Source: Aureimonas mangrovi
GTDB taxonomy: Bacteria > Pseudomonadota > Alphaproteobacteria > Rhizobiales > Rhizobiaceae
DNA length: 64,000 bases
Reading direction: 5' to 3'
Assembly: GCF_014058705.1 (NCBI RefSeq)
Contig: NZ_CP059692.1
Span: 3,043,001-3,107,000 of the forward strand
Position 1 is the stretch's first letter; every line of letters starts with the position of its first letter. The notes beneath the pieces are model-generated. The model was not told where the DNA came from. It worked only from the letters and a program-made list of their open reading frames with translations, and did no database searches. The position numbers were made by a program, and so were the translations under genes. Shown one piece after another: positions 1 through 7,746 of the stretch.

Positions 1-118
1 CCTGAAAGAGAGCGATCAGGACGCCGACCACCATCGCGCCGGCGACCGCCGGCCCGGAGGCGGCGACGACGGTCCAGATCGCGCCCTGGACGATGTCGAT
101 GGCATCGGCTTCGTTCAT
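1..118 (-). CDS. fliQ: flagellar export gate protein FliQ (3' part outside window)
   Basis: This is the amino-terminal 39 codons of FliQ, the small two-helix inner-membrane protein of the FliPQR export gate of the flagellar type III apparatus. The gene runs off the left edge. The protein starts MNEADAIDIV and enters a Gly/Ala-rich hydrophobic helix near residue 14 (GPAVAGAM), as in FliQ. Its ATG lies two bases after the flgD stop, so it is the next gene of the flaF-flbT-flgD operon. flhA and fliR, which usually follow in this order of bacteria, would lie outside. Confidence 0.85.
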   Translation of the reverse strand, partial: MNEADAIDIVQGAIWTVVAASGPAVAGAMVVGVLIALFQ

Positions 119-120
119 GG

Positions 121-531
121 CTATTCGATCTTCACGCCGTCGATGAGCGGCACGACGGTGCCGTTGGTCAGTGTCGCCTGGACCTCGCCCTTGGCTACGC
201 TCACCGACTTGACGACCCCCGAGACCGAGCCATCCGCCGAGGTGAGCTGGCGCCCGATCAGATTGTCGGCCTGCGTCAGCGAGGACACGGTGATCATGGT
301 GTCGAAGCGCTGGTTCAGGCGGATCGTCTGCTCGACGTTCGAGAAGGACGCGAGCTGGCTCATCTGCTCCGTGGGATCCATCGGCGCCAACGGGTCCTGA
401 TTGCGGATCTGCGCGATCAGGAGCTGGAGGAAGGCGTTGTAGTCCATGCCGGTCTGAAGCTGGCTGGACGTCGCGTTGGTGGCCGCGCTCGATGTCGCGC
501 CGGCATTGGAGAGGGGGGCGATATTGCTCAT
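121..531 (-). CDS. flgD: flagellar hook assembly (cap) protein FlgD, short form
   Basis: FlgD forms the scaffold cap on which FlgE hook subunits polymerise outside the cell. The 136-residue protein has the conserved FlgD N-domain at residues 30-72, with NAFLQLL, QIRNQDPL, a PMD and the S-N-V-E-Q stretch. It lacks the long C-terminal Ig/tudor-like half of enterobacterial FlgD (about 230 residues), and short forms are common in Hyphomicrobiales. Its start overlaps the flbT stop by four bases (ATGA), and fliQ follows two bases downstream, so translation is probably coupled. Confidence 0.92.
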   Translation of the reverse strand: MSNIAPLSNAGATSSAATNATSSQLQTGMDYNAFLQLLIAQIRNQDPLAPMDPTEQMSQLASFSNVEQTIRLNQRFDTMITVSSLTQADNLIGRQLTSADGSVSGVVKSVSVAKGEVQATLTNGTVVPLIDGVKIE

Positions 532-983
532 CGGCGAGCTCCGGCGACAGCGGCAAGGGGAACGATCTCGGCGGCCGGCAATTTCGGCCCGCCCTTCTCG
601 CCGAGGATCGCGTCTTCGAGCGGGATCAGCGCGCGCAGGCGCTTCAGAGCCTCGAAAGCGCGGTCGCGCGCGACGAGGTCCTGCACATCGAGGAGGCCGC
701 CGCGCATCTCCGCGCTCTCGAAGGCGGCCAGAAGCAGCGCGTTCGATGCCTCGAAGACCTTGCGCGCCTCGACCGCGTTGGCCGGATCGATCAGCATCAT
801 CTGCACGACGAAATAGAGCTGGCGCACGGGCGTGACGGTGTCGGCCGCCTGCATGACATGGCTTTCCAGAAGGAATGTCACGTCGTTCAGGAGCTCGACC
901 TGCGTCTTGCGGTCGACGCGAAGAACCGCGCCGTTGAGGAACAGGCGCTCGCCCGCGCGCAGCGAAATCTTGAGGCTGCCCAT
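528..983 (-). CDS. flbT: flagellin mRNA regulator FlbT
   Basis: FlbT is a 151-residue post-transcriptional regulator. In Caulobacter and rhizobia it acts on the 5' leader of flagellin mRNA and couples flagellin synthesis to hook completion. The start is the ATG at 983, giving MGSLKISLRAGERLFLNGAV, the usual FlbT opening; the longer open frame upstream lies inside flaF and is not used. The start shares one base with the flaF stop. The target flagellin genes are not in this window, so the regulator is physically separate from them here. Confidence 0.93.
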   Translation of the reverse strand: MGSLKISLRAGERLFLNGAVLRVDRKTQVELLNDVTFLLESHVMQAADTVTPVRQLYFVVQMMLIDPANAVEARKVFEASNALLLAAFESAEMRGGLLDVQDLVARDRAFEALKRLRALIPLEDAILGEKGGPKLPAAEIVPLAAVAGARR

Positions 984-1333
984 CAGGCGTCGAGCCCTTC
1001 GCGGATCGTCGTCGAGATCTCGATCAGAGACTTGAAGCTCTGCGTCTTGCCGAGCCGGATGGCTTCGGCCTCGCGCATGATCCACAGGCCGACCGAGATC
1101 AGCGAGGCGCGCAGTTCCTCCGGCAGGGTGTTTTCGGGGTTGGCGAGATCCTCGACGAGGATCGTCCAGAGGCTGCGTGTCAGGTAGACGGCTTCCACCG
1201 CCTCGCGCGAGCGCGGGCCCGCTGCCTCGGCGCGCTCCATCGCCTCGATCGAACGCTGAAGCGCGTCGCGCTCCCGGTCACGCGCGGCCGCGAAGCTTTC
1301 CTGGGCGATCTCGGCGTAGGAGAACTGGTACAT
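983..1333 (-). CDS. flaF: flagellin biosynthesis regulator FlaF
   Basis: FlaF is a small helical cytoplasmic protein that, opposite to FlbT, is needed for flagellin synthesis in alphaproteobacteria. The protein from the ATG at 1333 starts MYQFSYAEIAQESFAAARDR, matching the FlaF opening, and has 116 residues. Thirteen further codons upstream are open but do not look like FlaF. The centre carries the family-typical L-W-x-I-L-V-E-D-L-A and an L-x-S-V-G-L-W-I segment. It sits between flgL and flbT and shares one base with flbT. Confidence 0.92.
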   Translation of the reverse strand: MYQFSYAEIAQESFAAARDRERDALQRSIEAMERAEAAGPRSREAVEAVYLTRSLWTILVEDLANPENTLPEELRASLISVGLWIMREAEAIRLGKTQSFKSLIEISTTIREGLDA

Positions 1334-1391
1334 GCCCGTTCCTTGTTCATGAGGAATTGCGCCGGCCGTCATGGCCGTCGTGCAGGAGCCG

Positions 1392-2465
1392 TCAGAGATA
1401 ATCGAGGATGTTGATCTCGCGGATCAGGCCGGTGACGCGATAGCTCGCCTCGAGCTGCGTCTGGAGGGTCGCGACGCGGTTGGCCGCCTCCACCAGATCG
1501 ACCTCCTCCAAGGAGGCGAGCGAGGCGGAGACGATGTCCATCTGCTGCTTGAGCGCGGTCTCCGCGCTCTCGACGCGCGCCATGCGGTTGCCCATGTCGG
1601 CGCGCATGGCCGTGAGGCCGGAAACGCCCGCGCCGATCTTCGCGCTCGCCGCAGAGGCGATGGCGCTCCGTGCGCCCTCCCCCATGTCGGCTGAGGCGAG
1701 GTCCACCATCGCATAGCCGGCCATCAGGTCGCGGAAGGCCTTGGCGTTCGCGCTGACGGAGGTCTCGATCGTCTCGCTCTTGGAGATGCGCGAGGTGATC
1801 GGCTCGTCGGAGGCGCTGGAGAAGGTCGCCCAGCCCTCGCCCTCGAAGAGGTCGTCGAAGCGCATCAGCACCGGCGCGCCCTCGGCGTCCACCTCCCCGG
1901 TGTCGAAACCCGCGCCGAAATACCGGCCGATCTCCTCGCCCGTCACGTTCTCGCGCGTCTTGCCGGCGGCGGTCAGGAAGGCGTCGAAATGGTCGGAGAC
2001 GACCTTCTGCGGGCTCGGATCGCCGGCCGCGAAATCGTTGATCGGCCGCATGTCGGTGTGCGTGCCGGCGAAGATGTACTGGCCGCCGACGGACAGGTTC
2101 AGCGAGGAGGCAAGCTGGTCGATGCCCGAGCGCGCCATCTGTTTCGCGCTCGTCAGGAAGTCCCCCGAGCCGAGCCCGGTGATGAGCTGGTTCTGGAAGG
2201 CCTCGGCGGTCTTGAAGACGCCCTCCGCCGCATCGTCGGCCAGCGTCAGACGCTGCGTCACGAGGACGTTGGACTGAAGCAGCCTGTCGAGGCTCGTCTC
2301 CTGCGAGCGCAGCGTGACGGCGTTGGCCGTCAGCCGGCCGAGCGTGCGCCCGACATCGGCGTGGCGGTTGGTGCTGCTCTCCACCAGCGCATCGCGCAGT
2401 TCCGCCTGCACGCGCTGGATTTGCGCGCGCGAAGCGTTGTTGAACGAGATGGTCGAAATGCTCAT
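1392..2465 (-). CDS. flgL: hook-filament junction protein FlgL (HAP3)
   Basis: FlgL is the second junction protein between hook and filament and is secreted by the flagellar export system. The 357-residue protein has the flagellin-like D0/D1 N-terminus (MSISTISFNNASRAQIQR, then the AELRDALVESSTN heptads) and a C-terminal coiled region ending with a VTGLIREINILDYL tail. A TTG two codons upstream is in frame, but the ATG at 2465 fits the family better. It is the last gene of flgE-flgK-flgL, 23 bases after flgK. A 58-base gap separates it from flaF. Confidence 0.92.
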   Translation of the reverse strand: MSISTISFNNASRAQIQRVQAELRDALVESSTNRHADVGRTLGRLTANAVTLRSQETSLDRLLQSNVLVTQRLTLADDAAEGVFKTAEAFQNQLITGLGSGDFLTSAKQMARSGIDQLASSLNLSVGGQYIFAGTHTDMRPINDFAAGDPSPQKVVSDHFDAFLTAAGKTRENVTGEEIGRYFGAGFDTGEVDAEGAPVLMRFDDLFEGEGWATFSSASDEPITSRISKSETIETSVSANAKAFRDLMAGYAMVDLASADMGEGARSAIASAASAKIGAGVSGLTAMRADMGNRMARVESAETALKQQMDIVSASLASLEEVDLVEAANRVATLQTQLEASYRVTGLIREINILDYL

Positions 2466-2488
2466 CGTCAAAGCCTTTCCGGCGTATC

Positions 2489-3919
2489 TCAGACGGACTG
2501 AAGCAGCGTCTGCAGCATCTCGTCCACCGCCGAGATCAGCCGAGCCGACGCCTGGTAGGAGCGCTGGAGGTCTGTGAGGAGGGTCATCTCGGTGGCGAGA
2601 TTGACGCCCGTTTCGTTCGAAAGCGTCTCCTGGGTTCGCTCCAGGAGGGTCGTGCGGTACTCGGTCTCCGTCATCGCGGCCGAGCGGCCTGCCTGCAACC
2701 AGCCCAGGGACGAGGCGGCGAAGGAGGCAAGCGTGCCCTTCTCCTCGATGCCGATCTTGCCGGTGAAGTCGCGGCTTTCGCCGAGTTTTGCCACCAGCTC
2801 CTCGATGCGGGCGTTGTAGCCCGGCGCGTTCTGCGCGGGCGTGGGACGGACAGCCTCGTCGGAGATGCCGCCGCTGCGGATGAGCATCGGATCGTCGATC
2901 GCGTTCTGATGGACGACGATCGCGCCAGCCAATCCCGCGCTGTCGCGCGTGAAGCCCGGCTTCAGCGTGAACAGCCCGTTCACAAATCCGCCTGCCGCAT
3001 CCTGCTCGGCGAAGGCATCGACGAGAGCGCCCGCGATCGCGTCGAGCTGGTTGCCGAAGGTCAGCGCCACCTCGTCACGCAGCATGGTCAGGCCGAGGAC
3101 GCTGCCGCTGCGCACGGGCATGGGCGAGCCCTCGCCCGTGACCACCACGCCGTCGATGCGGAAACTTGCGCCCGGCTGCCCGGCGACGAGCGGGGTCGTC
3201 GGCGTGAATTCAACCTGCCGCGCCGTGCGGTCGAAGAGATTGACGCCGGAGTCCGTGTAAAGGACGAGGTCGTTGTTGCCGCGGATGCGGGCGTTGACGC
3301 CGACATATTCCGAAAGTTTCGTCACCGCCTGGTCGCGCCGGTCGACGAAGTCCGTGACATCCGTCCCTGCGAGCGTGCCGGAGACAACGCGATCGTTCAG
3401 TGTCTCGATCTCGGCGAGGAGCTTGTTCATGTCCTCGGCGGCTGCGACGAGCGAGGCGTCGGCGTCACGCCGCACGGTCTCGACGGTCGTGGCGAGTTCG
3501 TTCAGACCGCCCGCCAGCTCGCGCGAGGCGTCGAGCGCGGCGCGCGCGAATTCGGGGTTACCGGGGTTGGCCGAGAAGGCTGCGAGCGCGTCGGCGAGAT
3601 CGGAAATGCGTGCGGCCGGCGAGCGGCCGAGCGTCGTGTCGCCGATCACCTCGTCGATGCGCTGGTAGCCCGCCGACATCGAAGACCAGGCGCCGACGGA
3701 CGCCGTCGAATCCAGCATGTTGCGGTAGAGAACGGCGTTCTGGGAACGCGCGATCGAAGCGATCTCGACGCGCCCGCCGATCCCGGTGACGACGTTGGCG
3801 TATTTGCGCGTCGCGGAAGGGTCGTTGAGATTGGCGATGTTGCGCGACACGAGCGCCGTATGCGTCTGCGAGGCGATGAGCGACGACTTGGCGGTATCGA
3901 GGGCGGAGGAGAGCGACAT
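2489..3919 (-). CDS. flgK: hook-associated protein FlgK (HAP1)
   Basis: FlgK is the first junction protein placed on the hook tip. The 476-residue protein starts MSLSSALDTAKSSLIASQTH and has the flagellar-rod motif with VSRNIANLNDPSATRKYA at residues 24-41. Its C-terminus (LTDLQRSYQASARLISAVDEML) is the conserved D0 helix of this family. It lies between flgE and flgL. A weak terminator-like hairpin separates it from flgE, so flgK-flgL may be transcribed both by readthrough and from a local start. Confidence 0.94.
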   Translation of the reverse strand: MSLSSALDTAKSSLIASQTHTALVSRNIANLNDPSATRKYANVVTGIGGRVEIASIARSQNAVLYRNMLDSTASVGAWSSMSAGYQRIDEVIGDTTLGRSPAARISDLADALAAFSANPGNPEFARAALDASRELAGGLNELATTVETVRRDADASLVAAAEDMNKLLAEIETLNDRVVSGTLAGTDVTDFVDRRDQAVTKLSEYVGVNARIRGNNDLVLYTDSGVNLFDRTARQVEFTPTTPLVAGQPGASFRIDGVVVTGEGSPMPVRSGSVLGLTMLRDEVALTFGNQLDAIAGALVDAFAEQDAAGGFVNGLFTLKPGFTRDSAGLAGAIVVHQNAIDDPMLIRSGGISDEAVRPTPAQNAPGYNARIEELVAKLGESRDFTGKIGIEEKGTLASFAASSLGWLQAGRSAAMTETEYRTTLLERTQETLSNETGVNLATEMTLLTDLQRSYQASARLISAVDEMLQTLLQSV

Positions 3920-3956
3920 CGCGAGGGTGATCCAAGAGAGAGCGGCGACGGCGAAA

Positions 3957-3974
3957 GGGGCCCTCTTGGGCCCC
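3957..3974 (-). terminator. weak hairpin between flgE and flgK
   Basis: A 7-bp GC-only stem (ggggccc paired with gggcccc, 4-base loop) lies nine bases after the flgE stop. Read on the minus strand it is followed by only three T residues. It could act as an attenuator that lowers flgK-flgL transcription relative to flgE, which would match the need for many more hook than junction subunits. Full termination is unlikely with so short a U tract. Confidence 0.5.
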
Positions 3975-3982
3975 CGGTGCAG

Positions 3983-5290
3983 TTAGCGTTTCAGGTTGAC
4001 GAGGACGTCCAGGATTTCGGAACCTGTCTGGAACACTTTCGAGTTGGCCGTGTAGGAGCGTTGGCTCTCGATCATGGTGGTGAGTTCGCTCGCCAGATCG
4101 ACGGTGGACTGCTCCAGCGCGCCGTGGACCAGGCTGCCGAGGCCGCTCTCGCCCCCGAAGCCGAGGAGGACCTCGCCGGACTCACGCCCAGCCACGAAGA
4201 CGTTGCCGGGCATGGAGCGCAGATTGTCCGGGCTCTCGACCATGGCGAGCGGGATCTTGAACAGGCCGACGAGTTCACCGGAGCGGAACCGCGCCGAGAC
4301 CGTGCCGTCGTCTCCGACGACGATCTGGTCGACGCTGCCCGGCGGGTTGCCGTTCACGGTGGCGGCGAGCGGCTGATAGGCCGCGCCGACCTGCGTCGTG
4401 CCGCCGATGTCGAGGCGCATTTCGCGCCCGTTCGGGATATCGATCGCGAAAGACGCCGGATCTGGCGCTGTCATCTTGCCACTCGGGTCAAAGCTCACGT
4501 CGACCCTCGTGCGGGGCGCTTCGTTATAGGGAAACGGTGCGCTGTTGCCCGTCGAGGCCTGCGCACGGTCGAAAACGGCATACTCCCACGTCGCCGAGCC
4601 GTCCGCAGCCTCGCCGGTCTTCGTCATATAGATGTCGAGGATCACCTCCTGGCCCGCATCGTCGTAGACGACGATGGAGTCGGTGTGGTTGAACTTGACG
4701 GGATCGGTTCGGTCCTCCCCGCCGTTCTCGCCCGGACGCTGGCTCTCATCGACCGCTTCTCCGCCTATCGGCAGGTTCACGCGGAAGATGCCGCTGTCGG
4801 TCGGCTTCAGGCGGAGCTGCGAGGCGTTGAGATTGACGTTCTGCAGATCGGCGAAACCGTTCAGCACGCCCGCCGTATCGTCCATCGGCAGCGGATAGCC
4901 CTGCAGGATGTAGCCGGCGGCGTTGACGAGGTCGCCGTTGCCGTTCTTCACGAAGGAGCCTGCGCGCGTCAGGAAGGTGCCGCCCGCACCATCCGAGACC
5001 ACCAGCATACCCTTGCCCTGGATGGCGAGGTCGACCGCCTGCGAGGTGGAAGAGTTCACCGTATAGGAAAGGCCGCCCTGCTCGCTGACGAGCTGGCGGG
5101 TGTTCGCCTCGACCACGCCCGAAGTGTAGCGCCCCGTCCCGGACGCGAGGACCAGAGCCGAGAACTCGGTGGTCTGGCGCTTGTATCCGGTGGTGTTGGC
5201 GTTGGCGATGTTCTCGGACACGCCCGCAAGGCGCGTGGCCTGTGCGTTCATCCCGGAAACGCTGGTCCGCATCAACCCGCCAATGCTCAT
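3983..5290 (-). CDS. flgE: flagellar hook protein FlgE
   Basis: FlgE is the structural subunit of the hook (435 residues). It opens MSIGGLMRTSVSGMNAQATRLAGVSENIANANTTGYKRQ-style, with the rod/hook ANTTGYK motif at residues 31-37. A FlgE/F/G middle domain follows, and the C-terminus carries the family helix with SQRSYTANSKVFQTGSEILD-like residues. It is the first gene after ftcR and has its own 5' region: a strong terminator closes ftcR upstream, so flgE-flgK-flgL must have a separate promoter between about 5291 and 5400. Confidence 0.95.
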   Translation of the reverse strand: MSIGGLMRTSVSGMNAQATRLAGVSENIANANTTGYKRQTTEFSALVLASGTGRYTSGVVEANTRQLVSEQGGLSYTVNSSTSQAVDLAIQGKGMLVVSDGAGGTFLTRAGSFVKNGNGDLVNAAGYILQGYPLPMDDTAGVLNGFADLQNVNLNASQLRLKPTDSGIFRVNLPIGGEAVDESQRPGENGGEDRTDPVKFNHTDSIVVYDDAGQEVILDIYMTKTGEAADGSATWEYAVFDRAQASTGNSAPFPYNEAPRTRVDVSFDPSGKMTAPDPASFAIDIPNGREMRLDIGGTTQVGAAYQPLAATVNGNPPGSVDQIVVGDDGTVSARFRSGELVGLFKIPLAMVESPDNLRSMPGNVFVAGRESGEVLLGFGGESGLGSLVHGALEQSTVDLASELTTMIESQRSYTANSKVFQTGSEILDVLVNLKR

Positions 5291-5368
5291 CTCGCAGCCC
5301 TTCCGAAGTCCTATAAAGTTTGCATGTTTGTAGGGCTTGAAGCTTGCGCGGGGCTGCCAAATCCCGCC

Positions 5369-5398
5369 ATGACAAAGTCAAAATTGTAATTATGACAA
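5369..5398 (-). promoter_or_regulatory. AT-rich flgE upstream region with a direct repeat
   Basis: The 7-base word ATGACAA occurs at 5369-5375 and again at 5392-5398, starting 23 bp apart, about two helical turns. It lies in an AT-rich island about 80-110 bases before the flgE start. This spacing would put both copies on the same face of the helix, as expected of a tandem activator site. The assignment to FtcR or any other factor is a guess based only on position. Confidence 0.25.
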
Positions 5399-5432
5399 TA
5401 AAAAACGCCCACCTCCAAATCGAGGCGGGCGT
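5398..5432 (-). terminator. rho-independent terminator of ftcR
   Basis: An 11-bp stem (5405-5415 with 5422-5432, one G-U pair on the minus-strand transcript) with a 6-base loop is followed by five uridines. It begins 27 bases after the ftcR stop. This is one of the best intrinsic terminators in the window. It isolates ftcR from flgE. Confidence 0.88.
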
Positions 5433-5459
5433 TCTTGTTTACCTTATATTTACCAGTGA

Positions 5460-6128
5460 TCAGACACCGATTCCGTAGCCGAGATAGCGCTTGGAAGAGA
5501 CGGGGTCGTAGCCGAGGCGCATCTTGAGCTTCTTACGAAGCTTGGAGATGTGGCTCTCAATGACGTTCTCTTCGACGTTCTCGTCGAAGATGCCGTAAAT
5601 CGCAGAGAAGAGCTGCTGCTTGGAGACGCGGCGACCACGGTTGGCGACGAGGTACTCCAAGATGCGACGCTCGCGGCGCGGCAGCACCAGCGGCTCGCCG
5701 GCGACCTCCGCATCGCGGCCATCGTTGAAGACACAGATCTCGTCGACCGAACTGCGAGCACGGTCGATGCCCTCGCGGCGGCGGATCGCGCCGACGCGGG
5801 CCAGGATCTCCTTGACGTGGACAGGCTTGGCCACGACATCGTCGATGCCGGCCGCGAAGAGGTCCAGCGTCGAGGTGAGCGTGCGTGCGTCGGAGAGCGC
5901 GATCATCGGCGCGTTGGAGCGGCTGCGCACCAGCTTGGTGAAGGCGCCGCGTTCCGGGAAGTCCCCCAGAAGGAAGGCCTCGACCGCCGAAACGTCGGTA
6001 TCGGCCGCCGTCTCGACCCAGCCGCGAAACTCGTCGACCTGGAACCCGGCCGAGGACACGCCCTCGGAGCCGAAGAGGGACTTGTAGCCGTTCGTGACGA
6101 GCTCTCGATTATCCACAACCACGATCAT
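5460..6128 (-). CDS. ftcR: flagellar transcriptional regulator FtcR/Rem (CtrA-like, OmpR family)
   Basis: This is an orphan response regulator of the FtcR (Brucella) / Rem (Sinorhizobium) type, which activates flagellar genes. The 222-residue protein has an N-terminal receiver-like domain (1-115). It keeps one acidic-pocket residue (D6 in VVVDN) and K101-P102, but the canonical hydrophobic-Asp-x-x-P phosphoacceptor segment is not clear; D56 in LLGDFP is the nearest candidate. A winged-helix DNA-binding domain follows (about 125-220), with RRERRILEYL, the recognition-helix stretch VIESHISKLRKKL and a terminal RYLGYGI. No kinase gene is adjacent. It is monocistronic, with its own AT-rich leader and a strong terminator. 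Confidence 0.9.
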   Translation of the reverse strand: MIVVVDNRELVTNGYKSLFGSEGVSSAGFQVDEFRGWVETAADTDVSAVEAFLLGDFPERGAFTKLVRSRSNAPMIALSDARTLTSTLDLFAAGIDDVVAKPVHVKEILARVGAIRRREGIDRARSSVDEICVFNDGRDAEVAGEPLVLPRRERRILEYLVANRGRRVSKQQLFSAIYGIFDENVEENVIESHISKLRKKLKMRLGYDPVSSKRYLGYGIGV

Positions 6129-6330
6129 CGCACCACCGCCTTGGACTTGCTTCCTCGTGGTTTGTTGATAGGCGGCGAACGCGAAAACGAGCTATCCCTA
6201 AAATTCACTATAGGGTTAACGAAAACTCTACGCTTTTCGGAAGATGCCTTTGTTTTATAAGGCTTGCGCGAAGATGGAGCACCCGGGAAAAAAGTGCCGC
6301 CCGCCACATTGGTGAGGCGACTCGCCACAC
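6129..6330 (-). promoter_or_regulatory. AT-richer region upstream of ftcR
   Basis: The 202 bases between fliK and ftcR are AT-rich compared with their surroundings, mainly between 6170 and 6260. They contain an interrupted inverted repeat CCCTA (6196-6200) / TAGGG (6211-6215) followed by a single TTAA (6216-6219). No complete TTAA-N7-TTAA site and no clear sigma-70 hexamer pair were found. It must hold the ftcR promoter and any fliK terminator, but neither could be pinned down. Confidence 0.4.
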
Positions 6331-7746
6331 TCAGAGGTAGACAGAACCGCTTTTCACACCGGTTCCGCTCCCTGAATCCACCGAGCGTCCCGTTGGATTC
6401 ACAGCCCGCGACGAATCATTCTGTGGAAAAGAGCGCCTCTGCCCGTCGCCATCGCGGCGCGGCTCGCCGTTTCCAGCCATTGCCCGCTCGCCCTGACCGC
6501 CGCGTTCTCCCGCGGTTTCGCCGCCGCGCGCGGACGGTGCCGGGGCGGTATCGCGCGTGACGACTGTGATGGAGCCCTCATCCAACGTGAAGCCGGCCTT
6601 TTCGAGGAGCGTCTGGAGACTGGCGCGATCCTCGCCGAGGAGGCGGGCGGCATCGGCACGGCTCGCCGCAAGTTCGATGCGAAGCTCTCCATCGACGAGG
6701 CGCATGGAGACGTCCAGCGTGCCCAGCGTTTCGGGCTGAAGCTGGAGCGTCAGCGTCTTCAACGCCGCGCCGCCGGCGCGCAAGCGGAGATGGGCATCGG
6801 AGGCAGGCTGACCGGGAGCGCTTTCGCCGGAAGCGGTCGGTGCGAAAACGTCGATGATGCGCTCGGCCACCTGCATCGTGACGGGCAGGACACCGGGGTT
6901 CCCGGCGGTCGCGCCCATAGCGGTTGCGCCAAGTGTCACGGTGCCCGCCGTTCCCGGACGGTCGGCACTCAGCATTGCGAAGCGCTCGCCACGCGAATTC
7001 GAACCATCCTTCGCGCGCTCACGCGAAGGCTCGGCGCGCTCGCCCAGGCCGTCGGCGAGCCCTGGAGTGGCAGAGCCGAGGTCGCTCCGTTCCGCACTCG
7101 ACGCCGACGATCCGGTGTCGGCCCTGGCATCCTCGCGCGCCTGTCCGGCAAGCGCGGTGAGTGCTGCGCGCAGGTCGAACGCGCCGGCCCGAACAGACTG
7201 CGCGGCACCACCACCTTTGGCAGCGCCCTCGACCAGAACAGCCTCGTGGTTCGTCGGCTCGAAATGCGTTTCCATGTGCAGGACCTCAAGCCGCGCGGCG
7301 GAGCGCGCCCTGACCTCTTCGCCGGCCTTGCCTGCGCCCGCCCCGGCCTTTCGGTCGAGCGCCGAAATTTCCATCGCCGCATCACTGCTTTCCTCGGCAG
7401 CCTTCGGCGTTTCCGGGCCGGACGCGGTCCGCACCGCCAGTTCGAGGATGGAGGCGTCGCGCGGCGCGCCCTGCATCCCGCCCGCGCCCTTGGGGGCGGC
7501 CGCCAGAAAGCCGAGAACGTCGCGCGCCGCAGTCGGCGCGGCCTCCGCCGCCTTGTCGGCGGCAGCCTCTTCCGCCGCGCTCTCCCCCGCGTCGGCATCT
7601 TCGGTCTCGGCACGCGGCGCGTCGGGCTCCCCGGCGGCAGAACGCATCGCGCTGTCGAAGGCGCTGGCGAAGGCGTTGCGGTCGCTCTTGCGGCCGGCCG
7701 GCGCGGCGTCACGCTCCGGGGCGGCCGGCATCGCGGGAATGTTCAT
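6331..7746 (-). CDS. fliK: flagellar hook-length control protein FliK (formerly MotD)
   Basis: FliK is the secreted ruler that measures the hook and switches export specificity. The 471-residue protein is mostly low-complexity Ala/Glu/Gly sequence. Its recognisable part is the C-terminal Flg_hook domain (about residues 325-405), with LTLQLQPETLGTLDVSMRL and GELRIELAASRADAARLL followed by LLEKAGFTLDEGSITV. In rhizobia this gene was called motD and follows motC, exactly as here, with a four-base overlap to motC. Confidence 0.9.
   Translation of the reverse strand: MNIPAMPAAPERDAAPAGRKSDRNAFASAFDSAMRSAAGEPDAPRAETEDADAGESAAEEAAADKAAEAAPTAARDVLGFLAAAPKGAGGMQGAPRDASILELAVRTASGPETPKAAEESSDAAMEISALDRKAGAGAGKAGEEVRARSAARLEVLHMETHFEPTNHEAVLVEGAAKGGGAAQSVRAGAFDLRAALTALAGQAREDARADTGSSASSAERSDLGSATPGLADGLGERAEPSRERAKDGSNSRGERFAMLSADRPGTAGTVTLGATAMGATAGNPGVLPVTMQVAERIIDVFAPTASGESAPGQPASDAHLRLRAGGAALKTLTLQLQPETLGTLDVSMRLVDGELRIELAASRADAARLLGEDRASLQTLLEKAGFTLDEGSITVVTRDTAPAPSARGGETAGERGGQGERAMAGNGEPRRDGDGQRRSFPQNDSSRAVNPTGRSVDSGSGTGVKSGSVYL

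Noticed and set aside
2909-5389. 826-codon open frame on the plus strand antisense to flgK and flgE
   Set aside because: It reads Arg/Gly/Asp/Val-rich low-complexity protein with no family features and mirrors real genes on the other strand. GC-rich third positions keep the opposite frame open.
6196-6219. Possible CtrA-type site before ftcR
   Set aside because: Only one TTAA is present; the seven-base-spaced second half reads TCTA (two mismatches). Not counted as a site.
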